Of a stretch of DNA of 64,000 nucleotides, positions 16,617 through 25,497 are shown piece after piece. The stretch spans positions 124,001 through 188,000 of the forward strand of contig DYEV01000019.1 in assembly GCA_020725545.1 (NCBI GenBank). The letters run 5' to 3'. Within the stretch, counting starts at the first letter, position 1, and every line of letters begins with the position of its first letter. The notes below the pieces were generated by a model. That model ran no database searches, was not told the DNA's origin, and worked only from the letters and a program-made list of their open reading frames with translations. The position numbers and the translations under genes were made by a program. This stretch comes from Desulfobacca sp. GTDB lineage: Bacteria > Desulfobacterota > Desulfobaccia > Desulfobaccales > Desulfobaccaceae.

Positions 16617-16803
16617 ACTACCAGAATCTTCTGACAACTGCCACCTGAGAACGACGGACCGCATTTTCTAACTCATTATTACTGATTATAACAAGAAGCC
16701 GCAAACCGCCCAACTCATTATTGCCCGCCAAGCCGCAGACAGACAATGAGGCAGAATGGCTCCTGGGCCTAACCACCGGTCAAGAGCTGATGATCCCTCG
16801 CCT

Positions 16804-18321
16804 TTATCTTTTCCCCCTCATCACGGCGCCACCCAGCAATCCCAAAACAGCCAACCCCACACAGAACCAGGCAAAGAGGTCGCCGTGGCGGGTGTAGAAA
16901 CTCCCTCCGGCCAGGAGCGGCAGGGAGCCGGTGTGGGCCGTGGCGGTGTAGAGCTCGGATTGCCAGAGGATACTGCCATCGGGCCGGGCCAGGGCACTGA
17001 TGCCAGTGTTGGCAGCCCGAGCCAGGGAGACGCGGTTTTCCACGGCGCGGGTGACCGACATGGCCAGGTGTTGGTAGGGGGCGCTGGTGCGGCCGAACCA
17101 GGCGTCATTGGTAATATTGACCAGCAGATCGGCGCCGTTGGCCACCATGGCCCGACTCAGATAGGGAAAAATGGACTCGAAACAGATGAGGGTGCCCAGA
17201 TTGGCCTCGGGCAGGTTCAGGACCCGGCCCACCGGCCCCTCCACAAAATCGCCCACCATGGGGACCATTTTACCGATAAAGGGGAAGAAACGGCGCAAAG
17301 GCACGTATTCCCCATACGGCACCAGATGGGCTTTATCGTAATAGCCGACGATGGTGCCGTCCTGAGCCAGGAGATAGGCCCGGTTGAAGAAGGATTCACC
17401 GTCCGGACCGCTTTCGAAGGCTGGGCTGCCGAAGAGGAGATAACCGCCGCTCTCCTGGGCCACGGCCGTCACCAAGGGGGACAGTTTCTGGTCCCGGAGG
17501 AAGAAAAAAGGCGCCGCGGTCTCGGGCCAAACTACCAATTGGGGCGCCTGGGATCGGCTGTGCACAGTCAGTTCCCGATAGATCTTGATGGTCTCCTGCT
17601 GATACGCCGGATCCCATTTGACGCCTTGTTCGATGTTCCCCTGCACCACAGCCACAGACAGCGAAGGACTTTGGGCCATCTGTTGCTGCACGGCCGGCAG
17701 ACGGAACCAGCCGTATCCCAGAACCGCGGCCAGGCAGAGCAGGGCTGCGGCTGCTGGCCGCCACCGGAGACGCCCAGCCTCCCAGCCGTGCAGGAGTTCA
17801 TAAAGGCCAATGTTCCAAAGCACGATCAGAGCGCTTAGCCCATAGACCCCGGTAAGATCGACAACCTGCAGGAGAGAGGGCGACTGATGGAACCCATATC
17901 CCAATAACATCCAGGGGAAGCCGGTAAACAGATAGGTCTGCAGGAATTCCAGACTGACCCACAAGACCGGCCCCCACCAGGTACCTGCCAGCCCTCGGTC
18001 CCGCCCCCAGGTATAGAGCCAAGCCCAGGCGCCCCGATAGAGGCTGAGGTAACCGGCTAATAATACCAGCACCACGAAGCCGATGGGCAAAGGCAGTTTG
18101 CCATAGATAACCGTCACGTAGACGATCCAGTAGAGCATGACCAAGTTTTGGGCCAGGCCGTGCAGCAGCCCCCAAAGAAAGGCGCGGCGGCCTCGGACGC
18201 CGTCCAGGACCCAGAGCAGGGGGATCAGAGCACCCCAGAGGAGAACCGTTAGGTTGAATTTCGGCAGCGCCAGGGCCAGCATGAGACCTGAAAGCAACAC
18301 AGCCAGGAGATTGAAAAGCAT
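16804..18321 (-). CDS. lnt: apolipoprotein N-acyltransferase
   Basis: Adds the third acyl chain to the N-terminal Cys of lipoproteins in the inner membrane. The 505-residue length matches the family. Residues about 1-200 hold six or so membrane helices. The rest is a periplasmic nitrilase domain with the catalytic Glu (VVWPETAAPFF), Lys (YDKAHLVPYGEYVP) and Cys (LICFESIFPYLSR). A last membrane helix lies near the C-terminus. The ATG at 18321 has GGAAGGA upstream, and an in-frame start at 18396 lacks support. The lipoproteins in this window (pstS and the binding protein at 23172) are plausible substrates. Confidence 0.95.
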   Translation of the reverse strand: MLFNLLAVLLSGLMLALALPKFNLTVLLWGALIPLLWVLDGVRGRRAFLWGLLHGLAQNLVMLYWIVYVTVIYGKLPLPIGFVVLVLLAGYLSLYRGAWAWLYTWGRDRGLAGTWWGPVLWVSLEFLQTYLFTGFPWMLLGYGFHQSPSLLQVVDLTGVYGLSALIVLWNIGLYELLHGWEAGRLRWRPAAAALLCLAAVLGYGWFRLPAVQQQMAQSPSLSVAVVQGNIEQGVKWDPAYQQETIKIYRELTVHSRSQAPQLVVWPETAAPFFFLRDQKLSPLVTAVAQESGGYLLFGSPAFESGPDGESFFNRAYLLAQDGTIVGYYDKAHLVPYGEYVPLRRFFPFIGKMVPMVGDFVEGPVGRVLNLPEANLGTLICFESIFPYLSRAMVANGADLLVNITNDAWFGRTSAPYQHLAMSVTRAVENRVSLARAANTGISALARPDGSILWQSELYTATAHTGSLPLLAGGSFYTRHGDLFAWFCVGLAVLGLLGGAVMRGKR

Positions 18322-18658
18322 AGAATCAGGATTCCTTCCGTATAAGCGGAGACTCGCGCCACCAAAGGCCGGAACGGCTCCGGTGACCTGCCCCACTCTC
18401 TGACGATGGTATTATTATGCGTTATCGGGGCGGCAAAAAACAAGCTAATGTTTCTCGAGGAGATGGTTGGCCGCAGCTAACATCTTGGCCCGACGCCGGC
18501 GTGGCTGAGCAGGTTCTTCCCGCTTATGCCTGGTGCAGGAACCGAAGTTCATGGTCTCACCATCATATTTCTGATATGATGAAAAAACAGTTGACCCGAA
18601 TGCCGCGGCAGGAGCGGCGCGCCGGATTGTTGCGAATATTGTGTAAGGAGCTTGGTAC
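18322..18658. other. spacer between divergent lnt and wrbA
   Basis: No supported gene. A frame from 18417 to 18662 is open but has no ribosome binding site and ends inside the wrbA start. The ATATTTCTGATATGATG sequence near 18565 may be part of the wrbA promoter. Confidence 0.5.
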
Positions 18659-19273
18659 ATGAAGATTTTGATTGTCTACTACTCGATGTATGGGCATGTC
18701 CTGCGTTTGGCCGAAGCGGCGGCGGCAGGGGTACAGTCGGTGGCCGGGGCGGAGGTCATCATGCGGCGGGTGCCCGACCTGCCGTTTAATGAAGACAAGG
18801 TCCGGGGGAGTAAGCACGCCCAGGAGGTGTTGTTGCAACAACAGGATATCCCTCTGTGTACTTTGGATGATCTGCGCTCTGCGGACGGCGTGCTGTTTGG
18901 CACACCGACGCGCTTTGGCAACATGTGTGCCCAAATGAAGGCCCTTTTTGATCAGATGGTGGAGTTGTGGGGCCAGGGGGCTATGGAAGGGAAGCCGGCA
19001 GGTCTGTTTGTCTCCACTGCCACCAGCCACGGCGGCCAGGAGACCACCGGTTACACCATGATGGCGCCCCTGCTGCATCTGGGCATGATCATCGTCGGGG
19101 TTCCCTATTCCACACCGGGCATGTTGCACACCGAAGGCCGGGGCGGGACGCCCTATGCGGCCACGACGGTGGCCGGCGGCCGCAATGAACTTACCCCAAC
19201 CCCTGAAGACCTGGAAATAGCCAAGGCACTGGGCGCTCGGCTGGCAAAGATTGCGGCAAAATTGCGGAGCTAA
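18659..19273 (+). CDS. wrbA: NAD(P)H:quinone oxidoreductase, WrbA type
   Basis: A flavodoxin-like FMN enzyme that reduces quinones by two electrons and protects against oxidative stress. The 204-residue product has the FMN-phosphate loop in VYYSMYGHVLRLAEA, GTPTRFGNMCAQMKALFD, and STATSHGGQETT, all typical of WrbA. It ends with the LGARLAKIAAKL helix. TAAGGAGC precedes the ATG. It is monocistronic and convergent with the DHH phosphoesterase. Confidence 0.95.
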   Translation: MKILIVYYSMYGHVLRLAEAAAAGVQSVAGAEVIMRRVPDLPFNEDKVRGSKHAQEVLLQQQDIPLCTLDDLRSADGVLFGTPTRFGNMCAQMKALFDQMVELWGQGAMEGKPAGLFVSTATSHGGQETTGYTMMAPLLHLGMIIVGVPYSTPGMLHTEGRGGTPYAATTVAGGRNELTPTPEDLEIAKALGARLAKIAAKLRS

Positions 19274-19371
19274 AAGATAGGCAGCCGTTGAACCGGAATT
19301 TGGTGGGCTTATCTCGATCCTGCCCGGCTGTCCGGAGCTGCAGGAAACGGCCCACCCCGCCGGGCGTTAAT

Positions 19372-20340
19372 TTAGCCTCGCTCAATGTGGCTAATAAGAA
19401 AGTTCTCCCAGGCCAGGGTGTCATCAGGGAAAGGCAGATGGCTGATATTTTCCAGGGGGATTTCGGCCCGGGCGCTGGAGGCATGACCGCCGGCGGAACC
19501 CAGGTGGCCAAAGGCCTTGGCAGCCAAGTGGCCGGCGTTTTTGCGAATGCCGTCATTCCGGAAAATGACGATAAGGCGATTTTCGTATATCCCTCCCACA
19601 AAGCTCCAGGTAATTTCGATCACCCGCAGGAAAAATTCCGCCAAAATCACCAAAATATCAGGATTGGGCACCCGGCCGACATAACAATAGATCCGCTCCC
19701 GACGTCTCTGCTGCCGGTTGAGCCCCAGTTGGAAATAGTGCAACATTTCCAGGGTCAATTCGGCGATTTCAATGCGGCGCAAGAGGGGGTGGCGAGCATA
19801 ACGGAAGAGGTAATGGAAAGCCCGGATGTCTGCTTCGATGGTAGGACGCTCAAAATTATGGGTGTCCGTTTTAATGGCATAGGAAAGGGCGGTGGCCAAT
19901 TTCATGGAGGGTTTGATTTTGGCCTGCCGCAGGTATTCCGTCATGATGGTGGAGTTGGAACCGTAGCCAGCCCGAACATCCAGGAAGGGAGCGCGGCTTT
20001 GAGGCAGCAAAGGATGATGGTCGATAATGACATCGAAGGTGAAATCGGCAAAAAGGGGATTATGGCCAGGCTGCGAGTCGACCAAGGCAAAACGGTTGAA
20101 ATCCGCGCGATTTATCTGGTCGAATGGGGTCAGAGGAATTTCTAACAACCTGACCATGGTCTGGTTCTGGGGGCGGGTGATGGCCCGGATGGGAGAGATA
20201 GTACAGGTAGAGAACCGCCGCCAGAGGAGCCTTTTCAAGGCCAGGGCGCTGGCGATGGAATCGGGATCAGCGTCAATGAGGATGAGCAGGCGGTCTTGAT
20301 GGTTGAAGAGCTGCCGCAGTTTCCGTAAGCGATCTCTCAT
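19372..20340 (-). CDS. DHH-family phosphoesterase (NrnA-like)
   Basis: A 322-residue cytoplasmic protein with a DHH domain and a DHHA1 C-terminal domain. Metal-binding motifs are IDADPDSIASALAL, FALVDSQPG and VIIDHHPLL. The DHHA1 substrate motif is GSAGGHASSARAEIP. Relatives degrade very short RNAs (nanoRNAs), pAp, or cyclic-di-nucleotide products such as pApA. The last is of interest because a c-di-AMP-synthase-like gene lies at 42811-44376, but the substrate cannot be assigned from sequence alone. Confidence 0.88.
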   Translation of the reverse strand: MRDRLRKLRQLFNHQDRLLILIDADPDSIASALALKRLLWRRFSTCTISPIRAITRPQNQTMVRLLEIPLTPFDQINRADFNRFALVDSQPGHNPLFADFTFDVIIDHHPLLPQSRAPFLDVRAGYGSNSTIMTEYLRQAKIKPSMKLATALSYAIKTDTHNFERPTIEADIRAFHYLFRYARHPLLRRIEIAELTLEMLHYFQLGLNRQQRRRERIYCYVGRVPNPDILVILAEFFLRVIEITWSFVGGIYENRLIVIFRNDGIRKNAGHLAAKAFGHLGSAGGHASSARAEIPLENISHLPFPDDTLAWENFLISHIERG

Positions 20341-20469
20341 AGGCCCTCGGTATTCTTACTCTAAACCATAGAGCCGCGGGAGGCAAGAGCGGAGTAAGAA
20401 TTATTTCAAAGGGTCGGCACGGCCTCTTGAGCCAGAGGAATCAAGACCAGGGCAGCCCAGGGGCCTGGG

Positions 20470-23175
20470 CTAGTGGCTGCCCTTGCTGGCGACCGGGCGA
20501 GTAGGCTTATGGGGTTTGGGTCGGTGTGCCGAGCTGTCGTTCAGGACGGTGTGCAAGACCTGGCTCAGATCCGTAATCTTGTATGGCTTGGCAATGACGC
20601 CAAGAAAGCCAAAGTCGGCATAGCGGGCTAAAATGGGATCGTCGCCATAACCGCTGGAGACAATAGCCCGGACCTGCGGATCAAGTTGCCGAAGGAGATC
20701 CACGGTTTCCTTGCCACCCAGTCCGCCGGGCACAGTGAGATCGAGGATAACGGCAGCAAATTTCTCCTGGTTTTTCTGCGCCTGTCGATAGATTTCCAAG
20801 GCCTGGCCGCCGTCTTTGACGCACACCGGTTCGTAGCCCAATTTTATGAGCATATGTGACAACACTTCCCGGACTGCGGCCTCATCGTCCATCACCAGAA
20901 TCCGGCCTTGACCCCGAATGGGCATGGAGGCAACTTTCTGTCCGGGGGGTAAGGCCGCGACCGGGGACATTGGCAGGTAAATGCGAAAGCAAGATCCTTT
21001 CCCCACCCGGGATTCCACGCTAATGTGGCCCAGATGGTTCTTCACTATGGAGTAAGCGGCGGTCAAGCCGAGGCCATTCCCCAGTTGTTTCGTGGTAAAG
21101 TATGGGTCAAAGATCTTCTCCAGATCTTTGGGGCTGATGCCAACTCCCTCATCCGTAATGGAAATCCTGACATAGCGTCCTTCGGCTAAGGGCAGGCCCA
21201 GGGCAGCAGTAACCAAACAGTTCTGGACAGCTACCGTGATCTGACCGCCGGTGGGCATGGCCTGATCGGCATTAATCAGGATATTATTGAGCACCTGGTG
21301 TATCTGATCCTCGTCCACTTCCACCGGCCAGAGATCTTCATCGATACACATCTCCACGGATGACTGGGATCCACTGAGGGCCAGGGGTAGCACATCGTGG
21401 ACCAAAATTCCCGGATCAACAGGTTTTTTCAGGGGCATGCCACCTTTGGCAAAGGTGAGCAGCTGTTTGGCCAAATGTTGGGCTCGACGGCAGGCTTCGT
21501 CGGCTTCGGCCAGATATTTCTGAAATTTGCCATCCTGTTTCAGCTCCATTCCCACCAATTCGATATTTCCCAAAATAACGGTGAGAATATTATTAAAATC
21601 ATGGGCAATCCCCCCGGCTAGGATGCCTAAAGACTCCAATTTGTCAATGCGCAGGCGTTCCTGCTCCATTTTTTTGAGATCACTGATATCCATAGCGGCA
21701 AAGACCAGATCAGCGCTGTGGCCATCTGCGACTGCGGCAAACTTCAGAAAGATATCCCGCGCCTCATGGTGGCGCCGCCGCCAGCGGGTTTCAAGGACGA
21801 CGACATCCTGCCGTACCAGGGCACGTTGAACCTGTTCTTGTAAACGATTATATTCGATCTGGCTGACAAACAGGGGAGAGAGTTCCCGACCGAGCAACTC
21901 TTCGGGGCTCAAATCTGTGAGTTTGTAAAAAGATTCATTGGCGCCGCTCAACTTCCAATTCTGTAAAGACCCGATGCCCACGGGCACCGCCAGAAAAATG
22001 CTCCGCAAGGTAGCTTCCTGACGTCGGAGGGCCTCCTCCGCCAACGTGCGTTCCTCCATTTCCTTAGCCAGCAGGTCTCGGGAAACCATGGTTTTTTTAA
22101 GATGTCGGACCATGTTATGGAAAGCCAAAGAGAGCTGCCCGAGCTCATCTTTGCTGACCGTAGTCGATCCCTGGGGAAAAATGCCATGACCTAAAGCTTC
22201 GATCTCCTGTTGCAAGGCCTTTACCGGCCCGATGATGCGGTCATGGCTAAATAACAGCCCCCGAAAGACGGCCATCAGGATGATGACTACGAAAATACCT
22301 AAAAAGGTAAGGACGATCTGGTGAGGCCGTTGGCAAGCGCCTTGATCGGACCGCTCCACGATTACCCCCAGAGAGGTGCCAGGGATAAGGGCGCTGGCCG
22401 CAAGAATCCTATGGCCAGAGTGGTCGGGATATTTCCAAACGCCGTTATCGCCTCTGGCCAAAGCCCGAACCGAGGGCAATTGGCTAACCTCGGATTGGTA
22501 TTGATGAGCCGAGGCCTTTCCCCAATACACCCGGCCATCAGGACTGACCAAATATGCCCAGCTGTCATTCTGGCAAGCGGGGAGGGAGAGAAGGGGCAAT
22601 AAGGCCGTCAGATGCAAACGAGCCTCCAAGACCCCGGTCACTGCGTTCGGCCTCTTTTTGATGGGCAGCAGCCAGCGCAGGCAACAAAGCTGCTGGCTGT
22701 CCGGTCGAGCGACAGGCATGAGCAGGGTTTTTCCTGACCAGACATCTGTCAGCGAGGGATCAAGACGGCGGTCCTGGGCCTCCCAGACCTGGTAGACGGC
22801 ATCTTGGGCTGCCTTGGCTACTTCCTGACCTTGGTGGTTTAAAATGGCGATCTCCTCAAATTCAGGGTGACGCTGGAGAAAATCATCCAAAAGGCGGGAA
22901 GCTTGCTGCCAGCCAGCCGAATCTTGCCAGGCTTCCTTTAAATTCTCCAAAAGTTCCCGTTTATGATCGAGATACAATGAGAGCTGCACGGCCAGGTGTT
23001 GGGCAGCTTCTTGCTGACGTTGGCTGATGACGTCCTTCTCGTAGGCCAGAAAAACCTGTTGGAAAATCAGAAAGAGGACAGCCAGGGGGGCGATGCCGAA
23101 CACCATGAGGAGGACAACGATGTTGTTTGCCATGGTGCTGCGGCGCAGCTGCCATAATTTCCTTAAACCCGTCAT
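20470..23175 (-). CDS. hybrid sensor histidine kinase with periplasmic sensor, PAS and receiver
   Basis: A 901-residue inner-membrane signalling protein. In order it has a membrane helix (NNIVVLLMVFGIAPLAVLFL), a Cache-like periplasmic domain, a second membrane helix (QIVLTFLGIFVVIILMAVF), HAMP, a coiled coil and PAS. HisKA follows (GIAHDFNNILTVILGN, His present), then HATPase (NNILINADQAMP; DEGVGIS; GNGLGLTAAYSI) and a C-terminal receiver with phospho-Asp in AVILDLTVPGG. The start ATG at 23175 overlaps the stop of the upstream binding-protein gene as ATGA. The longer frame from 23517 is antisense-like within that gene. The pair probably senses a small solute in the periplasm. Confidence 0.93.
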   Translation of the reverse strand: MTGLRKLWQLRRSTMANNIVVLLMVFGIAPLAVLFLIFQQVFLAYEKDVISQRQQEAAQHLAVQLSLYLDHKRELLENLKEAWQDSAGWQQASRLLDDFLQRHPEFEEIAILNHQGQEVAKAAQDAVYQVWEAQDRRLDPSLTDVWSGKTLLMPVARPDSQQLCCLRWLLPIKKRPNAVTGVLEARLHLTALLPLLSLPACQNDSWAYLVSPDGRVYWGKASAHQYQSEVSQLPSVRALARGDNGVWKYPDHSGHRILAASALIPGTSLGVIVERSDQGACQRPHQIVLTFLGIFVVIILMAVFRGLLFSHDRIIGPVKALQQEIEALGHGIFPQGSTTVSKDELGQLSLAFHNMVRHLKKTMVSRDLLAKEMEERTLAEEALRRQEATLRSIFLAVPVGIGSLQNWKLSGANESFYKLTDLSPEELLGRELSPLFVSQIEYNRLQEQVQRALVRQDVVVLETRWRRRHHEARDIFLKFAAVADGHSADLVFAAMDISDLKKMEQERLRIDKLESLGILAGGIAHDFNNILTVILGNIELVGMELKQDGKFQKYLAEADEACRRAQHLAKQLLTFAKGGMPLKKPVDPGILVHDVLPLALSGSQSSVEMCIDEDLWPVEVDEDQIHQVLNNILINADQAMPTGGQITVAVQNCLVTAALGLPLAEGRYVRISITDEGVGISPKDLEKIFDPYFTTKQLGNGLGLTAAYSIVKNHLGHISVESRVGKGSCFRIYLPMSPVAALPPGQKVASMPIRGQGRILVMDDEAAVREVLSHMLIKLGYEPVCVKDGGQALEIYRQAQKNQEKFAAVILDLTVPGGLGGKETVDLLRQLDPQVRAIVSSGYGDDPILARYADFGFLGVIAKPYKITDLSQVLHTVLNDSSAHRPKPHKPTRPVASKGSH

Positions 23176-24461
23176 GGCCGGCCCTCCGGCGTGGCCGGTT
23201 GACAGGGCCACATGACTGGCCCGGCAGCCACCGTCCGGGGCCAAACCAGGTGGACGCCGCAATCCCGAACCTGGCCGATATAAGCACGGGCCAAGACATT
23301 CTGCCCAGTCTGGGGATCGAATCTGACGCCGTGCCAGGGCAGGAGCAGTTGTTCGCCGGGAATATCGGTTTTCAGCAGGGCCTCCCGGATGTCTCGGCGA
23401 TTGAGCTTGACAGCCCGATTCAGGGCATCGGCCAACACCAGGGTGCCGGTCAAAGAGATGGCGGCAGTGCTGGACAATTCCCTGCCGAAACGCTGTCGAT
23501 AGAGATAGGCTGCCCATGTTTGCAGGAAATTGCTGTTGGGAACCGCAACATCTTCCAGGAGTTGCACAAAAATCGGCTCTGCTTGGGCTGCCGCGATTTT
23601 CAGGAAATCCACCGGGGCGCCGGAGAAGGGTAAGACCAGCACCGCTCTGGGGCGAATGCCCAGGGATTGCCAGGTCTGAAGCCAGAGTTTGGCCTGCTCG
23701 GCTTGGTTTGCTTGTAATATGACTATTTCGTCATGCAGAAACCGCTGGTTGGCCAGAGCAACCGGCGCAAAGGATGGCTCCGCCGGATCATAGATAATTT
23801 CTGCCAAGATGCTCAAACCATAATGGGCCGCGGCATTTCTGACCGCTCGTGCTACTCCCAGCCCCCGCAGACCTTTGTCGTGGACCAGAGTCAGACGCGG
23901 CGTCAGGGGGGCACCCAACCGCGCCAGAAATTCCTGCCAGTGGGCCAAGTAGTCTTCGACCATAAGAGGATCATCCGGATTGAGTCGGAAAAACCATTGC
24001 AGGCGCCGTTGGCTCAGGCGAGCGGCAGTGGCCGTGCAACTCAGGATGGGAATGCCCATGACTTCCGCCCTTTCGCTGATCGCTAAGGTGGCGTCATCAA
24101 CCAGAGAGCTCAGAATGGCTTTGACGCCACTGACGACCGTCAGGTCTTCCAAGGCTGCCAACGCCGCCGCAGTATTGGCTTCAGGCCGGCGATAGACGGC
24201 ACGCACCTGCAGACCACCTTGACGGCTCAAGCCGGGATCGGCAGCCAAGGGTAAGGGCAAGTCAACCCTGTCGTTGATAATGCTTAAGGCCAATTCTACG
24301 CCGGCCTGTAAATCTTGGGCTGACGACGGTGCATCACCGGCAGGCAAAATCACCCCGATTGATACGAAGCCCTGGGCGGAGGGCCGGCCATCGGACCGAC
24401 AGCCTCCCGTCAGAAACACAAACAGCACCAGCAAAATAATAAAGTGTGCCGCCATTATCAT
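23172..24461 (-). CDS. periplasmic binding-protein-like lipoprotein (Leu/Ile/Val-type fold)
   Basis: About 429 residues: a lipoprotein signal (IILLVLFVFLTGGC) followed by a type-1 periplasmic binding fold of the branched-chain amino-acid family. Landmarks are SIGVILPAG near the start, GVELALSIIND, and AILSSLVDDATLAISERAEVMGIPILSCTATAA. No ABC permease or ATPase genes are nearby, and the gene is translationally coupled to the hybrid kinase. Its role is therefore probably ligand sensing, not transport. ATG at 24461 is preferred, and the frame extends to a TTG at 24533 without support. Confidence 0.85.
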   Translation of the reverse strand: MIMAAHFIILLVLFVFLTGGCRSDGRPSAQGFVSIGVILPAGDAPSSAQDLQAGVELALSIINDRVDLPLPLAADPGLSRQGGLQVRAVYRRPEANTAAALAALEDLTVVSGVKAILSSLVDDATLAISERAEVMGIPILSCTATAARLSQRRLQWFFRLNPDDPLMVEDYLAHWQEFLARLGAPLTPRLTLVHDKGLRGLGVARAVRNAAAHYGLSILAEIIYDPAEPSFAPVALANQRFLHDEIVILQANQAEQAKLWLQTWQSLGIRPRAVLVLPFSGAPVDFLKIAAAQAEPIFVQLLEDVAVPNSNFLQTWAAYLYRQRFGRELSSTAAISLTGTLVLADALNRAVKLNRRDIREALLKTDIPGEQLLLPWHGVRFDPQTGQNVLARAYIGQVRDCGVHLVWPRTVAAGPVMWPCQPATPEGRP

Positions 24462-24673
24462 TCCCAGGCAGGAGCCTTTTGGCCGTCCGACCTCCCACCC
24501 GCCTCCTTCCTTCTTATCGGAGTTGCTCGCCAACTTCTAAAATGAACAAGGTTTTCCGAAAAGATAGTTAACCCCGTGACGCAAAAGTGACAACTGTCCC
24601 GTCTGTGTTGGTCTTCTCGAGTCGCCTCAATTATAACAGGCTGAAAATCAACACTTTTAATGGAGGAGGGGGT

Positions 24674-24922
24674 ATGGCGGTTCTCTTCTTTGATCCGGCG
24701 AAAAGGCGGCGGGCACGGCGGTCAGAACTCAGCCAAGGTCCGGCCAAAATTTTATCTTTCCGGAAACTTTCTGATGGGGTTTTGCTGCGGGTTATACAAC
24801 GGGCCGGGGAACAGGAAATAAAACGGTTGCAGTATGTTTATCAACTCACCCATGGAGATCCTGACATCGTACCCACCCCGGAGCAGATGGAGGAGATGGA
24901 GAATGGCACCATCGAGTTTTAA
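24674..24922 (+). CDS. small uncharacterised protein
   Basis: An 82-residue soluble protein of unknown function. It begins MAVLFFDPAKRRRARRSEL with a basic patch, then has a helical middle (VIQRAGEQEIKRLQYVYQL) and an acidic end (PEQMEEMENGTIEF). GGAGGAGGGGGT lies directly before the ATG at 24674. Its last 20 bases overlap the start of the next gene, so the two are likely co-translated. Confidence 0.65.
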   Translation: MAVLFFDPAKRRRARRSELSQGPAKILSFRKLSDGVLLRVIQRAGEQEIKRLQYVYQLTHGDPDIVPTPEQMEEMENGTIEF

Positions 24923-25220
24923 TCAAGAAGTTGCGGGACGCCCAGGCTTCCAGCGCTGGATTATTGAGGACTCCTGGGACGGCACCATCTATCTGGAAGC
25001 CCGCTTATACTTAAGCTGGCAAGGCTGCTGCGGTTCATACAAACTGCTGGAAGGGCCGGATGGTCAGTACTATTTCTGGGCGGTGCTGCCGGGAAGCGAC
25101 GGGCGTGGCGCCCTGCAGCGCTTGGTAAGCTTCCAGGACCAGGAGACGATGGCGGCGGCGTTGGACCTCACGGCTTGGGGTGGCTGGGACGGGCAACCAG
25201 CCGCCAGCCTGTGCCACTGA
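24903..25220 (+). CDS. small uncharacterised protein overlapping its upstream neighbour
   Basis: About 105 residues, not recognised. It contains IIEDSWDGTIYLEARLYLSW, a Cys pair (QGCCGSYK) and several Trp/Tyr residues (YYFWAVLPG, AWGGWDG). The composition suggests a compact beta-rich domain. The start ATG at 24903 lies inside the preceding gene behind GGAGATGGAG. A later start cannot be excluded. Confidence 0.55.
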   Translation: MAPSSFNQEVAGRPGFQRWIIEDSWDGTIYLEARLYLSWQGCCGSYKLLEGPDGQYYFWAVLPGSDGRGALQRLVSFQDQETMAAALDLTAWGGWDGQPAASLCH

Positions 25221-25365
25221 ACAGCCCGGCTGGAGTTGCCGCTCGACCTGCCTTTAAGACAAAGGCGCGCTTCATTCAAGGAAGGTCTGCTGGGCAAGAC
25301 ATCCGTCTGGTATCCCCCTGCAAAGTTTTTCTTGTCCTTGAAGAAGTTTCGCGAGAGGCAAGTTT

Positions 25366-25387
25366 GAGCGGGCAGGGAAGCCCGCTC
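25366..25387. repeat. GC-rich intergenic hairpin
   Basis: GAGCGGGC-AGGGAA-GCCCGCTC is a perfect eight-base-pair stem in the gene-free stretch between the two small genes and mgtE. No T-run follows. Confidence 0.6.
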
Positions 25388-25497
25388 CCCTAAAAAAGGA
25401 TTTTATCAGGAAATCACCGGAATTTATTGGCCCTGAATTGCCGCCATAGGGCAATTGCAGACTATTTGCCGAGCAGCAGTGGCCGCCATGGCCGTTG

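Larger units (their letters stand above)
16223..16803. other. 580-bp gene-free region with repeats
   Basis: No credible coding frame. It contains a diverged copy of the dispersed element listed at 16384-16446 and a strong GC hairpin at 16593-16616. It also has AT-rich stretches, including repeated ACTCATTATTACTGATTATAAC-like text near 16670-16725. The promoter of era should lie at its left edge but was not resolved. Confidence 0.6.

Noticed and set aside
16756-17838. Long open frame antisense to lnt
   Set aside because: Low-complexity Gly/His/Gln-rich product produced by the codon bias of lnt. It has no ribosome binding site or domain.
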